Source of the DNA: Palsa-872 sp036844615
GTDB taxonomy: Bacteria > Chloroflexota > Dormibacteria > Dormibacterales > Dormibacteraceae
Assembly (NCBI GenBank): GCA_036844615.1
Contig: DAIUFK010000004.1
Location: 1-64,000, forward strand
Direction: 5' to 3'
DNA: 64,000 nucleotides
In this document: in pieces, positions 8,225 to 16,640 of the stretch
Layout: every line of letters starts with the position of its first letter
Position numbering within the stretch: the stretch's first letter is position 1
Program-made: the position numbers and the translations under genes
Notes under the pieces: model-generated
What the model saw: the letters and a program-made list of their open reading frames with translations, nothing else
The model's database searches: none
Told to the model about the DNA's origin: nothing

Positions 8225-9099
8225 GCGGGGGCGGCGCCTTGCCGCGCCGCCTGCGCGACGTCGGCCCGATAGCTCGCGATCCAGCGCATCGCATATTCGT
8301 CGTGACCGAGGAGAAGATCTCCCGCGAGCACCGCGCGCCGCACCTCGGGCACGAGAGGGTTGGTGATGGCGCATGTGAGACCCGCGTGCATAGCGAGCGG
8401 GAGGAAAGCGGCGTTGACAGTCGCCCGATCGGGGAGCCCGAACGAGACGTTGGAGGCGCCGCAGGTCATGTTGTTGCCGAGCCTGTCGCGGATCAGGCGC
8501 ATGGTTTCCAGGGTGATCAGCCCGCACGTGGGGTCAGCCGCCACAGTCATCGCGATGGGATCGATGATCACGTCTTCCTGCGGGATGCCATGGTCCGCGG
8601 CCCTCTCGACGATGCGGCGAGCGAGCGCGAGGCGCTCCTCGGGCACCATCGTGATGCCTGTCTCATCGTTGGCCATGCCGATGACCGCGGCACCGTGCTT
8701 CTTCACCAGCGGGAGGATCCGCTCCATGCGCTCCTCTTCAGCGGTGACAGAGTTGACGAGGGCCTTGCCCTCGTAGGCTGAAAGCCCTGCCTCCAACGCC
8801 TCGATGATCGATGAGTCGATGCAGATCGGGACGTCGGTGACCTCGACCACGGCTTTGATCGCCGCGACCAGCAGCGCCGCCTCGTCTAGTGCTGGGATGC
8901 CTGCGTTGATGTCCAGCATGTGAGCGCCGGCGGCGACCTGCGCAATGGCATCCGCGCGGACGCGGTCCATCCTGCCTTCCTTCATCTCCGCCGCGAGGAC
9001 CTTGCGCCCTGTCGGGTTGATGCGCTCGCCGATGATCACAAACGGCCGGTCCACCGACACGATCACCTCGCCGCCGCGCGAGCGTAGAACTGTGTCCAA
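8221..9099 (-). CDS. Methyltetrahydrofolate:corrinoid methyltransferase (MtgA/MeTr type)
   Basis: 292-residue pterin-binding TIM barrel protein. The N-terminal FVIIGERINPTGRK, the DINAG motif at about 64 and ICIDSS at about 93 are hallmarks of the CH3-THF binding domain shared by MeTr, MtgA and MetH. In demethylating systems it takes the methyl group from methyl-Co(III) corrinoid to THF. The start is TTG 9099 with GGAGG five bases before it. It lies 29 bp after the corrinoid gene and overlaps the activase as ATGA. The reverse direction (methyl-THF to corrinoid) is chemically possible; the local set of THF-oxidising genes favours methyl-THF formation. Confidence 0.87.
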   Translation of the reverse strand: MDTVLRSRGGEVIVSVDRPFVIIGERINPTGRKVLAAEMKEGRMDRVRADAIAQVAAGAHMLDINAGIPALDEAALLVAAIKAVVEVTDVPICIDSSIIEALEAGLSAYEGKALVNSVTAEEERMERILPLVKKHGAAVIGMANDETGITMVPEERLALARRIVERAADHGIPQEDVIIDPIAMTVAADPTCGLITLETMRLIRDRLGNNMTCGASNVSFGLPDRATVNAAFLPLAMHAGLTCAITNPLVPEVRRAVLAGDLLLGHDEYAMRWIASYRADVAQAARQGAAPA

Positions 9100-9128
9100 G
9101 TTAGCCTCCGGAGCGGGCCACTGAGCGC

Positions 9129-9851
9129 CTAGCCTTTCTTCAGGGTTTCGTCGATCAGCTTGACCGCCTGCTCCAGCGCCTGCGCGCCCTGTGAGGCTTC
9201 GTTTCGCGCTCCGACCAGCTGCTTCGCGAGTCGCGTGGCCATCGACGCGTCGGGCGCGTAGCTGTCGGCGCCGACGTGCTTCGCATACTCCTCCGTGACC
9301 GGCGCCCCGCCGACCGCGATGTGCACCTTGTCCCTGAGCCCTGCCTTCGTGAGTGCGTCGATGTTGACCTTGAACATCGGCATGGTCGTGGTCAGGAAAG
9401 CAGAGAACCCGACGACGTCAGGGTTGTGAGCGACCACCGCCTCGACGAACTTCTCAGGAGGCGTGTTGACGCCAAGGTCGAAGACTTCGAAACCCGCGCC
9501 CTCCAGCATGATCACCACGAGGTTCTTGCCGATGTCGTGGATGTCGCCCTTGACGGTCCCGATGACGTAGCGTCCGACCGGCTGGGCGCCTGTCTCAGCA
9601 ATCAGAGGTCGCAGTAGTGTCAGCGCACCCTGCATCGCACGGGCCGCCATCAGCATCTCGGGGACGAAGAAGTCGCCCTTCTCGAAGCGCCGTCCCACCT
9701 CTTCGAGCGACGGGATGAGGGCTTTGAAAAGGATGTCCATCGGGTCCATGCCAAGCGCGAGAGCCTCGATGGTCAGCGCCTTGACCTCGGGCGCGCGACC
9801 ATTGAGGGTGTCGTCGAACAGGCTGGCGCGAATTTCCTCTTCTCGGCTCAT
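9129..9851 (-). CDS. Methyltransferase corrinoid protein (MttC/MtgC-like)
   Basis: 240 residues: an N-terminal helical cap (about 1-88) and a Rossmann B12-binding domain with the base-off cobalamin motif DIHDIGKN, in which H105 should be the lower axial ligand. It carries the methyl group between the MttB homologue and the THF methyltransferase. It starts at ATG 9851 with AGGAGG seven bases upstream and heads the five-gene minus-strand operon. The C-terminal 40 residues (Gln/Ala/Lys-rich helix) extend slightly past the usual domain end. A palindromic operator candidate at 9946-9964 lies about 95 bp upstream. Confidence 0.9.
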   Translation of the reverse strand: MSREEEIRASLFDDTLNGRAPEVKALTIEALALGMDPMDILFKALIPSLEEVGRRFEKGDFFVPEMLMAARAMQGALTLLRPLIAETGAQPVGRYVIGTVKGDIHDIGKNLVVIMLEGAGFEVFDLGVNTPPEKFVEAVVAHNPDVVGFSAFLTTTMPMFKVNIDALTKAGLRDKVHIAVGGAPVTEEYAKHVGADSYAPDASMATRLAKQLVGARNEASQGAQALEQAVKLIDETLKKG

Positions 9852-9945
9852 GTCGCTCCTCCTGGTTTCACGAAACTTCGGCGTCCTTTTAGGCGTCCCA
9901 GGTGTGAGGCTATATCAAGCTCGACAGGAGAGGATGAAAGGAACT

Positions 9946-9964
9946 TGTTGCGCATTGCTCAACA
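9946..9964. promoter_or_regulatory. IclR operator candidate, site 1 (corrinoid operon)
   Basis: Inverted repeat TGTTGCGC-ATT-GCTCAACA, 8-bp arms with one mismatch. It lies between the divergent corrinoid operon and iclR. A possible minus-strand -10 (TATAGC, reverse complement of 9909-9914) lies downstream of it. It has the same design as sites at 10020 and 16572. Confidence 0.55.
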
Positions 9965-10012
9965 GATGCTCAGGGGCCAACAGTCTACCTCGCCGCTGAG
10001 CTCCTCACAAGC

Positions 10013-10822
10013 ATGTATTGTTGCGCGGTGAGCAACGCCGGCCGCCCTCGAGATCCAGGTCTCATTCGCTCGGTCGACCGCGCCGTCGCCATCCTCGACC
10101 TGCTGGCGCGGGATGGGTGGCGGGCGGGCGCTGAGGTGGCGCGCGACCTCGGGGTCCACCGCTCGACAGCGCTCAGGCTGCTGGGCACGCTGGAGAGGCA
10201 CAACCTCGTGGAGCGCGACCCGCGCACAGCCAAGTACCGGCTCGGCCGGCGGCTGCCCCAGCTCGCGAGCGTGGTCACCGGCGAGTTCGACCTTCGCTAC
10301 ATGGCGCGGCCAGTGTGCGAGCGCCTTGCCGGTGCCCTGGGTGAGACGGTGACCCTGGACGTGCTCGATGCCGACGAGATAGTCCCCATCGAGCAGGCGA
10401 GCGGGTCGACGTCGGTGGTCAGCGTCAACTGGCTGGGCCGCCGCACTCCGATCCACTGCACAGCAAGCGGCAAGGTGATCCTTGCCTTCGCCCCGATTGC
10501 GCTACGCCAGCGCCTGCTGGCGCGGCCGCTCGAGCGCAGGACGCCCAACACGATTGTCGACCCGGCAGCGCTGCAGGAGCAGCTTGCGGCCGCCATTGAA
10601 GGGGGCTTTGCCCGCACCTACCAGGAGCTGGAGGTGGGCCTTGACGCTATCGCCGCCCCAGTCCACTCGGCGGACGGAAGCGTCGTCGCCGCCATCGACG
10701 TGTCAGGTCCCGCCCACCGTCTTCAGAGCAGCGACAGGCCCGACCTGGTCGACCTGACGCGCGAGGCGGCGGCGGACCTGTCGCGGCGCCTCGGCTATCG
10801 GGCGCCCGCCGCCAAGGCGTGA
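10013..10822 (+). CDS. IclR family transcriptional regulator
   Basis: 269 residues from ATG 10013, or 264 from GTG 10028; neither has a clear ribosome-binding site. The N-terminal winged helix (SVDRAVAILDLLARDG...STALRLLGTLERHNLVERD) and the C-terminal IclR effector domain (LDVLDADEIVPIEQASG, NWLGRRTPIHCTASGKVILAF, and the DAIAAPVHSADGSVVAAIDVSGPAHRL segment) are complete. It is divergent from the corrinoid operon, so it most likely controls it. A palindrome at 10020-10036 overlaps its own start, which points to autoregulation. The effector is unknown; a methylated amine or a product of its demethylation would fit. Confidence 0.88.
   Translation: MYCCAVSNAGRPRDPGLIRSVDRAVAILDLLARDGWRAGAEVARDLGVHRSTALRLLGTLERHNLVERDPRTAKYRLGRRLPQLASVVTGEFDLRYMARPVCERLAGALGETVTLDVLDADEIVPIEQASGSTSVVSVNWLGRRTPIHCTASGKVILAFAPIALRQRLLARPLERRTPNTIVDPAALQEQLAAAIEGGFARTYQELEVGLDAIAAPVHSADGSVVAAIDVSGPAHRLQSSDRPDLVDLTREAAADLSRRLGYRAPAAKA
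10020..10036. promoter_or_regulatory. IclR operator candidate, site 2 (iclR start)
   Basis: GTTGCGC-GGT-GAGCAAC, 7-bp arms with one mismatch and a 3-bp spacer, spanning the start-codon region of iclR. The left half is identical to sites 1 and 3. Confidence 0.5.
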
Positions 10823-10823
10823 G

Positions 10824-10858
10824 GCCGGCGTCTCTTACCGGCGCTTAACGATCTTTTA
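10824..10858 (+). terminator. Weak terminator candidate after iclR
   Basis: Stem GCCGG/CCGGC (10824-10842) followed by GCTTAACGATCTTTTAT, immediately after the iclR stop. The stem is only 5 bp and the T-run short, so this is weak. Confidence 0.3.
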
Positions 10859-10977
10859 TCCGCCCTCACCCCGCGCGCTCCTTGCAACAGAGTCCTGGAG
10901 GGAGCATCATGGCGGCTGAAAATGTGGGCGCGACGGCGCCCAGATGCACCGGCCAACGTGAAGTGGGGAGCTTGCGA

Positions 10978-12081
10978 ATGAACTGGCATCGGATCCATCG
11001 GCTCGGCCTTGTCGTCGGAATCATCACGCTGCTGGCCTCCGCCTGCGGGGGCACCTCAACAGCAGACAACTGGGGAACTGCCACGACCGCAGCCGGCAAC
11101 GGCGGCATGGACGCGCTGGTGACGGCGGCCAAGAAAGAGGGCAAGCTCAACGTGATCGCCCTGCCCCGGGATTGGGCCAACTATGGGGCCATCATCGACG
11201 GCTTCACTGCCAAATACGGCCTCGCGATAACCTCGGACAACCCCACCGGCAGCAGCCAGGACGAGGTCAACGCCGTCCAGCAGCTCGGCCAGAGCAGCCG
11301 CGCTCCGGACGTGGTCGACATCGGCATGTCGGTGGCGCTCGCGAACACCAGCCTGTTCGCCCCGTACCAGGTCGCAACGTGGAATGACATCATCGCCGCC
11401 CAGAAGGAGCCAACCGGGCTCTGGGTCCAGGACTACGGCGGCTACATGTCGATCGGATACGACTCGAGCAAGGTACCGGCAGTCACCTCGCTGCAGGACC
11501 TGCTGGGATCTGCATTCAAAGGCAAGGTCGCCCTCAACGGGGACCCGACCAAGGCGAATGCCGCGCTCAACGGCGTGATGATGGCGTCACTGGCCAACGG
11601 CGGCTCCGTCGATGACATCAGCAAGGGCGTCGACTTCTTCCACCAGCTGAAGTTGAAGGGCAACTTCGTTCCCGTGCAGGCGACTACAGCGACTGTCAAG
11701 AACGGCACCACGCCTGTCGTCCTCGACTGGGACTACCTTTCGGCAGGGCATGGTAAGGACGTGCCGACCTGGAAGGTGTTCGTGCCTTCGAACGCAATCC
11801 TCCTCGACTTCTACGCCCAGGCGATCAGCAAGACCGCTCCTCACCCTGCCGCGGCGCGGCTGTGGGAGGAGTACCTGTACTCCGACGAGGGCCAGAACCT
11901 GTGGCTGAAGGGCCTGGCGCGACCTGTGCGCATGGCGGCAATGACGACCTCCGGAAAGGTCGACGCCGCGGCCGCCGCAGCGCTCCCTAAGGCAGACGGC
12001 ACGCCGATCCGCCTAACCCCTGACCAGGCAACCGCAGCGAAGGCGTACCTGGCAGCCCACTGGGCGGCCGCTATTTCTTGA
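10978..12081 (+). CDS. ABC transporter substrate-binding lipoprotein
   Basis: 367 residues. The N-terminus has a signal peptide (NWHRIHRLGLVVGIITLLASACGG) in which LASAC is an acceptable lipobox, so the protein should be a lipid-anchored binding protein. The body is of the type that pairs with iron/spermidine/aminoethylphosphonate-like importers. ATG 10978 is chosen because it places the basic residues directly before the hydrophobic stretch; ATG 10909, with a better ribosome-binding site (GGAGGGAG), would add 23 residues. It is the first gene of a five-gene operon ending in a phosphoesterase, suggesting a phosphorylated substrate. The ligand is not predictable from sequence. Confidence 0.82.
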   Translation: MNWHRIHRLGLVVGIITLLASACGGTSTADNWGTATTAAGNGGMDALVTAAKKEGKLNVIALPRDWANYGAIIDGFTAKYGLAITSDNPTGSSQDEVNAVQQLGQSSRAPDVVDIGMSVALANTSLFAPYQVATWNDIIAAQKEPTGLWVQDYGGYMSIGYDSSKVPAVTSLQDLLGSAFKGKVALNGDPTKANAALNGVMMASLANGGSVDDISKGVDFFHQLKLKGNFVPVQATTATVKNGTTPVVLDWDYLSAGHGKDVPTWKVFVPSNAILLDFYAQAISKTAPHPAAARLWEEYLYSDEGQNLWLKGLARPVRMAAMTTSGKVDAAAAAALPKADGTPIRLTPDQATAAKAYLAAHWAAAIS

Positions 12082-12977
12082 CAGCTGCCGGCTATCCGGC
12101 TGTAACCGGCGTCGGCCGCCCAGTGGTGGGCGGCCGACGCTTCTCCCTTGACTGGATCGGCGCGGTCCCGTTCCTCGGTTATATGGCGATCTTCCTGTTT
12201 CTCCCGACTGTCATCATCGTGGCGGGAGCCTTCGCCAACGACAGCGGGTTCACTCTCGAAAACTTCGCCAATCTTTCACAGCCATTCATCGTCAACGCCA
12301 TCATCGCCAGCGTCATCCTGTCTGCTGTTACCGCCGTCGGCGGCGCCGTCCTGGGGGCCCTGTTCACGTACGCGATCGCCACCGGCAACCCGCGCGGCAC
12401 CTTTCGACGTGCCGTGACCTCCGCCTGCGGCGTGCTTGCCCAGTTCGGGGGCGTGATCCTTGCTTTCGCCTTCATCGCCTTCATGGGCCCTGCCAGCGCC
12501 ATCTACCTTTACTTCTCCACGCACGGTCTTGATTACTACGCCGGCGGCGTCTGGCTCTATGACCTTCGCGGGCTCGAGCTTGTCTACCTCTACTTCCAGA
12601 TCCCTCTTATGGTCCTCATCTTCCTGCCCGCCGTTGACGGCATCAAGCCGCAGTGGCGCGAGGCGACCGAGAGCTTGGGGGGCGGCACGTGGCACTACTG
12701 GCGCTATGTCGCCGGCCCCTTGCTGGCGCCTGCATTTCTCGGCTCGACCCTACTGCTGTTCGCCAACTCGCTGTCGGCATACGCGACGGCGGCGGCCCTG
12801 ATCAACCAGGGCGGGCCGATCCTGCCGCTGCAGATCAGCAACGCCATCACGAGCGAGGTCGGCTTGCACGACCCCGGATTTGCGAAGGCGCAGGCGGTGG
12901 TGCTGATAGTGATCGTCGCCATAGTCAGCGTGCTGTACGCGGTCCTCCAGCGGCGCACTGCGAGGTGGCTGCAGTGA
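12078..12977 (+). CDS. ABC transporter permease (first)
   Basis: 299-residue binding-protein-dependent permease. About six hydrophobic segments are visible, beginning with IGAVPFLGYMAIFLFLPTVI and ending in AQAVVLIVIVAIVSVLY. The ATPase-coupling loop reads EATESLGGGTWHYWRYVAGPLLAPAF, an EAA-type motif. The start TTG 12078 overlaps the stop of the binding protein by four bases. It forms the inner-membrane channel together with the next gene. Confidence 0.82.
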   Translation: MTAAGYPAVTGVGRPVVGGRRFSLDWIGAVPFLGYMAIFLFLPTVIIVAGAFANDSGFTLENFANLSQPFIVNAIIASVILSAVTAVGGAVLGALFTYAIATGNPRGTFRRAVTSACGVLAQFGGVILAFAFIAFMGPASAIYLYFSTHGLDYYAGGVWLYDLRGLELVYLYFQIPLMVLIFLPAVDGIKPQWREATESLGGGTWHYWRYVAGPLLAPAFLGSTLLLFANSLSAYATAAALINQGGPILPLQISNAITSEVGLHDPGFAKAQAVVLIVIVAIVSVLYAVLQRRTARWLQ

Positions 12978-13816
12978 GCCGGTCGCGAAGGGCCAAGCTC
13001 CAGGTTTTTCGCGTCGTGACCTTCGTCGTCCTTGGCATCTTTTTCCTCGGGCCGATCTGGTCCATGTTCGAGTTCTCCACGCGCGGTGTCGGAGAAAACG
13101 CCGCGCGTACGCTCGACTCCTGGAAGGCGATTGGCACGTATCCAGACCTTGTCGCGGGCATCATCGCCTCGCTCGAGCTCGCGGCGATCACCTCGATCGG
13201 CATCCTCGTCGTGCTGGTGCCGACGATGGTGTGGGTTCGGTTGCGGCTGCCCAAACTTCGCCGGGCCATCGAGAGCATCTCTCTGCTGCCTTTGACAATT
13301 CCTGCCATCGTGCTGGTGGTCGGCTTCTCGCCGATGTACAGGTGGATGGGCATCAACCTCAGCGACTCCATCCTCACCCTCTCCTTCGCCTACGCCATCC
13401 TGGTGCTGCCCTACGCATATCGCTCGCTGGACGCCGGCCTTGCAGCGATCGATGTGAAGACGCTCTCCGAGGCCGCGCGCAGCCTTGGAGCAGGCTGGTT
13501 CACCGTGATGTGGCGCGTCATCGTGCCCAACATCTCGTCGGCCTTGCTGAACGCAGGCCTGCTGTCGGTGGCGCTGGTGCTCGGCGAGTACACGATCGCC
13601 AACAACCTGCTGTATCCCAACCTCCAGGTTGAGATCGTGACGGTCGCCCGCTCCAACGCCGGCGTCTCGATCGCAGTTGCCGTCGCCTCCCTGCTGTTCG
13701 CGTTCGTGCTGCTGGTGGCACTGTCCTTCGTCGGCGGCCGACGGCGTCAAAGTCCGAAAGCCACGGAGCGGCTTGTCCAGACATACGCCCGCGACTTTTC
13801 AGGAGGCACGAGATGA
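12974..13816 (+). CDS. ABC transporter permease (second)
   Basis: 280-residue permease with about six membrane segments and an EAA loop (LSEAARSLGAGWFTVMWRVIVPNISSALLNAG). The start is GTG 12974, overlapping the previous stop as GTGA; a longer open frame from 12653 is a shadow of the first permease. A conserved cytoplasmic loop and the four-base overlap on both sides indicate strict co-translation with its partner. Confidence 0.82.
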   Translation: MSRSRRAKLQVFRVVTFVVLGIFFLGPIWSMFEFSTRGVGENAARTLDSWKAIGTYPDLVAGIIASLELAAITSIGILVVLVPTMVWVRLRLPKLRRAIESISLLPLTIPAIVLVVGFSPMYRWMGINLSDSILTLSFAYAILVLPYAYRSLDAGLAAIDVKTLSEAARSLGAGWFTVMWRVIVPNISSALLNAGLLSVALVLGEYTIANNLLYPNLQVEIVTVARSNAGVSIAVAVASLLFAFVLLVALSFVGGRRRQSPKATERLVQTYARDFSGGTR

Positions 13817-14910
13817 CGGCTACCGTCGAGACAGCAGCCCGCGCAGGCGTCGAAGTTCGCCTGGAGAACCTTCAACGCCGCTATGGCGCGGTGACCGCTC
13901 TCAATGACTTTTCCCTGACTCTTGCGCCAGGTGAGCTCGTCGCCCTCCTAGGACCATCCGGGTGCGGCAAGACCACAGCGCTGCGCCTGCTCGCGGGCCT
14001 GGAAGAGGCGGATGGCGGGCGCGTTGTCATCGGAGGGCAGGACGTCACCGGATTGCCGGCGAACAAGCGCGACGTCGGGATGGTGTTCCAGTCCTACTCG
14101 TTGTTTCCCCACATGGTCGCGTGGGAGAACGTCGCCTTCGGGTTGCAGATGCGCAAGGTTGGTCCCGCAGAACGCAAGCGCCGGGCGCTCGAGGTGCTCG
14201 ACCTCGTGGGCCTCGCGCCAGTGGCGTATAGGTACGCAGTCCAGATGTCGGGAGGCCAGCAGCAGCGCGTGGCGCTGGCGCGCGCTCTCGCGATCCAGCC
14301 GAAGGTGCTGCTGCTTGACGAACCGCTTTCGGCTCTTGACGCGAAGGTGCGCTCACGGCTGCGCGACGAGATCCGGCGCGTCCAGCTGGAGGTTGGGATC
14401 ACCACTCTGTTTGTGACCCACGACCAGGAGGAGGCGCTTGCCATCGCCGACCGAGTCGGTGTGATGAACGCAGGCCACATCGAGCAGCTTGGTCCGCCGA
14501 CCGAGGTCTACACACGGCCTGCCTCGCCTTTCGTTGCCGAATTCGTCGGCCTTACCAACCGTCTGCCCGGGACTGTGAGTCGGGGCGAGGTCGACGTCAG
14601 GGGCGCTCGCCTGCCGCTGGTCCACTCTGACGCGGCGGAGGGCAACGCTGTCGCGCTCGTACGCCCAGAAGCGGTGGCGATGACCAGCGAGGGCGACATC
14701 GGCGACGGCCCGCTCGTCGGCACGGTCATCGCAGTTGCGTTTCTCGGCGCCACAAGTCGCGTCACAGTTGATCTCGGCGACATCACGGTGCTCGCCCAGC
14801 TGCCCACGTCGGAGGCCGCCGCAAACCCCGCCGGAACGCGCGTGAAGCTGGTGCTCCGCAAGGACCCTGTGCTCATAGCGAGGGACGAGACAGGCACGGC
14901 CGACGCGTGA
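13813..14910 (+). CDS. ABC transporter ATP-binding protein (PotA/FbpC type)
   Basis: 365 residues. Walker A is GPSGCGKTT (47-55), signature SGGQQQRVALARAL, Walker B LLLDEPLSALD and switch His in FVTHDQEEAL. The C-terminal about 120 residues form a TOBE-like regulatory domain (VALVRPEAVAM...). ATG 13813 overlaps the second permease stop as ATGA. It powers the importer encoded at 10978-13816. The family spans spermidine, iron and phosphonate uptake, so the type alone does not give the substrate. Confidence 0.87.
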   Translation: MTATVETAARAGVEVRLENLQRRYGAVTALNDFSLTLAPGELVALLGPSGCGKTTALRLLAGLEEADGGRVVIGGQDVTGLPANKRDVGMVFQSYSLFPHMVAWENVAFGLQMRKVGPAERKRRALEVLDLVGLAPVAYRYAVQMSGGQQQRVALARALAIQPKVLLLDEPLSALDAKVRSRLRDEIRRVQLEVGITTLFVTHDQEEALAIADRVGVMNAGHIEQLGPPTEVYTRPASPFVAEFVGLTNRLPGTVSRGEVDVRGARLPLVHSDAAEGNAVALVRPEAVAMTSEGDIGDGPLVGTVIAVAFLGATSRVTVDLGDITVLAQLPTSEAAANPAGTRVKLVLRKDPVLIARDETGTADA

Positions 14911-16565
14911 CCGCCGGGCGCACCAAGGGCCCATCGCCGCCAGATCGGGCGCTCACCCTTCATCACCGGCTCGACGCCGGTCCTGTTCAGCGGACAGGCA
15001 CGTTGGCGGCCTACCGCTCGGTCGTCGAGGTCGACGGCGAGCCGCATGCGATCCGCTCGGAGCTCATTGGCGCGTCCGCCGCGGGCGCCCTCAAGCCAGA
15101 AGGCGTCGCGATCGCCTGCATCGCCCACATCACCGACCTGCACATGACAGACGTTGAGTCGCCTGCCCGGTTCGAGTACATCAACCGCGAATACCAGGAC
15201 CCACGATTTCGCGAGATGCTCCCGATGCAGCGTGCGCAGGAGGCGCTCAATCCGCGTGCCATCGAGGCAATGGTCAAGACGATCAATCAGATCCGCGGCG
15301 GCCCGCTGACGGGGATGCCGATCGAGCTGGTGGCGATGACCGGCGACGCGGTCGACAACGTTCAGGAGAACGAGCTCAGCGCGGTCATGGCCCTGCTTGA
15401 CGGCGGCGAGGTCAATCCAGGCTCGGGCGGCCCGGCGTACGAGGGCGTCCAGGACCGCAGCTGGCCAGATGACTTCTTCTGGAAGCCTGACGGCGCCGCG
15501 GACGGAGAGGACGTCCAGACCAAAGCACTGGGGTTTCCGCGCATCCCAGGACTCCTCGGGCGCTCACAGCAGCCTTTCCGCGCCGCCGGGCTTGCCCTCC
15601 CCTGGCTGGGCTGTCATGGCAACCACGAGGAGGTCTGCGCCGGGGTCGGCATAGTCACACCGGGGCTTGCTGCGGCGATGGTGGGGGCGCGCAAGCCGCT
15701 GCGATTGCCGGAGAGCCTCGACCTCGACGCAGTGGTCGAGACTTTCGTGCAGAGGCCTGAGGCTTTCATGGACGGGCCGCAGGTCGATGTGACAGCCGAC
15801 CGCGCGCGACGGCCTTTCGACCTGCGAGAGTTCGTCGACTCCCACCTGCGGTCAGAGACGCGGCCCCACGGACACGGCTTCACTGCGCTGAACGTCGAAG
15901 ACGGAATCGCGTACTACGTGCACGACACGCAAGCGGTTCGATTCATCACGCTCGACACCGCATGCCCGGCGGGCGGCGCGGAAGGTTGCATCACGGAGAC
16001 GCAGCTGCAGTGGCTCGAGCGCCGGCTGGAGGAGGTGCACTCGACGTTCCGATCACGTGACGGGACAAGCGTCAGCACGCTCCACCAGGACCGTCTTGTC
16101 GTCATCCTTTCGCACCACGGGCTTGACACGCTGACCAACCCAAGACCGCATGGCGATGGAGGTGCGGAGAGCCACGTAGATGCAGGCAGACTGCTCGAAA
16201 TCCTCTTGAGATTCAACAACGTGGTGCTTTGGTTGAACGGTCACATCCACGCCAATCGGGTGCGTCCCCGCCCCGATCCGAACGGGGAGGGCGGCGGCTT
16301 CTGGGAGGTCACCACCTCGTCGCTCGTGGACTGGCCGTGCCAGGGGCGCATCGTGGAGCTCCTGGACGTAGGCGACGGCATGCTGGCCATCGCCAGCACC
16401 ATGGTCGACCACGAGGGCTCTGAGCTCGCCGACCTCCATCGCGAGCTTTCAGGCAACGCGCCCTTTGGCGGCTTCACCTCCGGTAGGGCAGGCACGCCTC
16501 TCGATCGGAACGTGATCCTGCCGCTGCGTGCCCCTTTTGCGCACACCCGCCTTAGCGGGGATTGA
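14907..16565 (+). CDS. PPA1498-type metallophosphoesterase
   Basis: 552 residues of the calcineurin-like fold, matching the large actinobacterial PPA1498 family. Motifs in order are AHITDLHMTDVESPARFEY (metal D, H, D), MTGDAVDN, CHGNHEE, LSHHGLDTL and NGHIHANR, so all metal ligands are present. No signal peptide or membrane segment is seen, so the enzyme should be cytoplasmic. The start GTG 14907 overlaps the ATPase stop as GTGA, so this hydrolase is part of the importer operon and probably cleaves what the importer brings in, such as a glycerophosphodiester or phosphonate-like compound. Substrate is inferred from context. Confidence 0.8.
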   Translation: MTAGRTKGPSPPDRALTLHHRLDAGPVQRTGTLAAYRSVVEVDGEPHAIRSELIGASAAGALKPEGVAIACIAHITDLHMTDVESPARFEYINREYQDPRFREMLPMQRAQEALNPRAIEAMVKTINQIRGGPLTGMPIELVAMTGDAVDNVQENELSAVMALLDGGEVNPGSGGPAYEGVQDRSWPDDFFWKPDGAADGEDVQTKALGFPRIPGLLGRSQQPFRAAGLALPWLGCHGNHEEVCAGVGIVTPGLAAAMVGARKPLRLPESLDLDAVVETFVQRPEAFMDGPQVDVTADRARRPFDLREFVDSHLRSETRPHGHGFTALNVEDGIAYYVHDTQAVRFITLDTACPAGGAEGCITETQLQWLERRLEEVHSTFRSRDGTSVSTLHQDRLVVILSHHGLDTLTNPRPHGDGGAESHVDAGRLLEILLRFNNVVLWLNGHIHANRVRPRPDPNGEGGGFWEVTTSSLVDWPCQGRIVELLDVGDGMLAIASTMVDHEGSELADLHRELSGNAPFGGFTSGRAGTPLDRNVILPLRAPFAHTRLSGD

Positions 16566-16571
16566 TGCCTC

Positions 16572-16601
16572 GTTGCGCAGAGCGCGACGGTATCTTATAG
16601 T
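16572..16601 (+). promoter_or_regulatory. MTHFR promoter with IclR operator candidate, site 3
   Basis: A -35-like TTGCGC (16573-16578), a 17-bp spacer and a -10 TATAGT (16596-16601) precede the MTHFR gene. The -35 lies inside GTTGCGC-AGA-GCGCGAC (16572-16588), which has the same layout as sites 1 and 2. A bound regulator would block the -35. Confidence 0.5.
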
Positions 16602-16640
16602 GCGACGGCGAGGACGTCCGGGTCGATTGAGGTGGGAGTG

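Noticed and set aside
10872..10888. IclR-like site before the ABC importer (CGCGCGC-TCC-TTGCAAC)
   Set aside because: Only about nine of fourteen arm positions fit the consensus; too weak to claim.
12704..13750. 348-codon minus-strand open frame, His-rich
   Set aside because: Antisense shadow of the two ABC permease genes.
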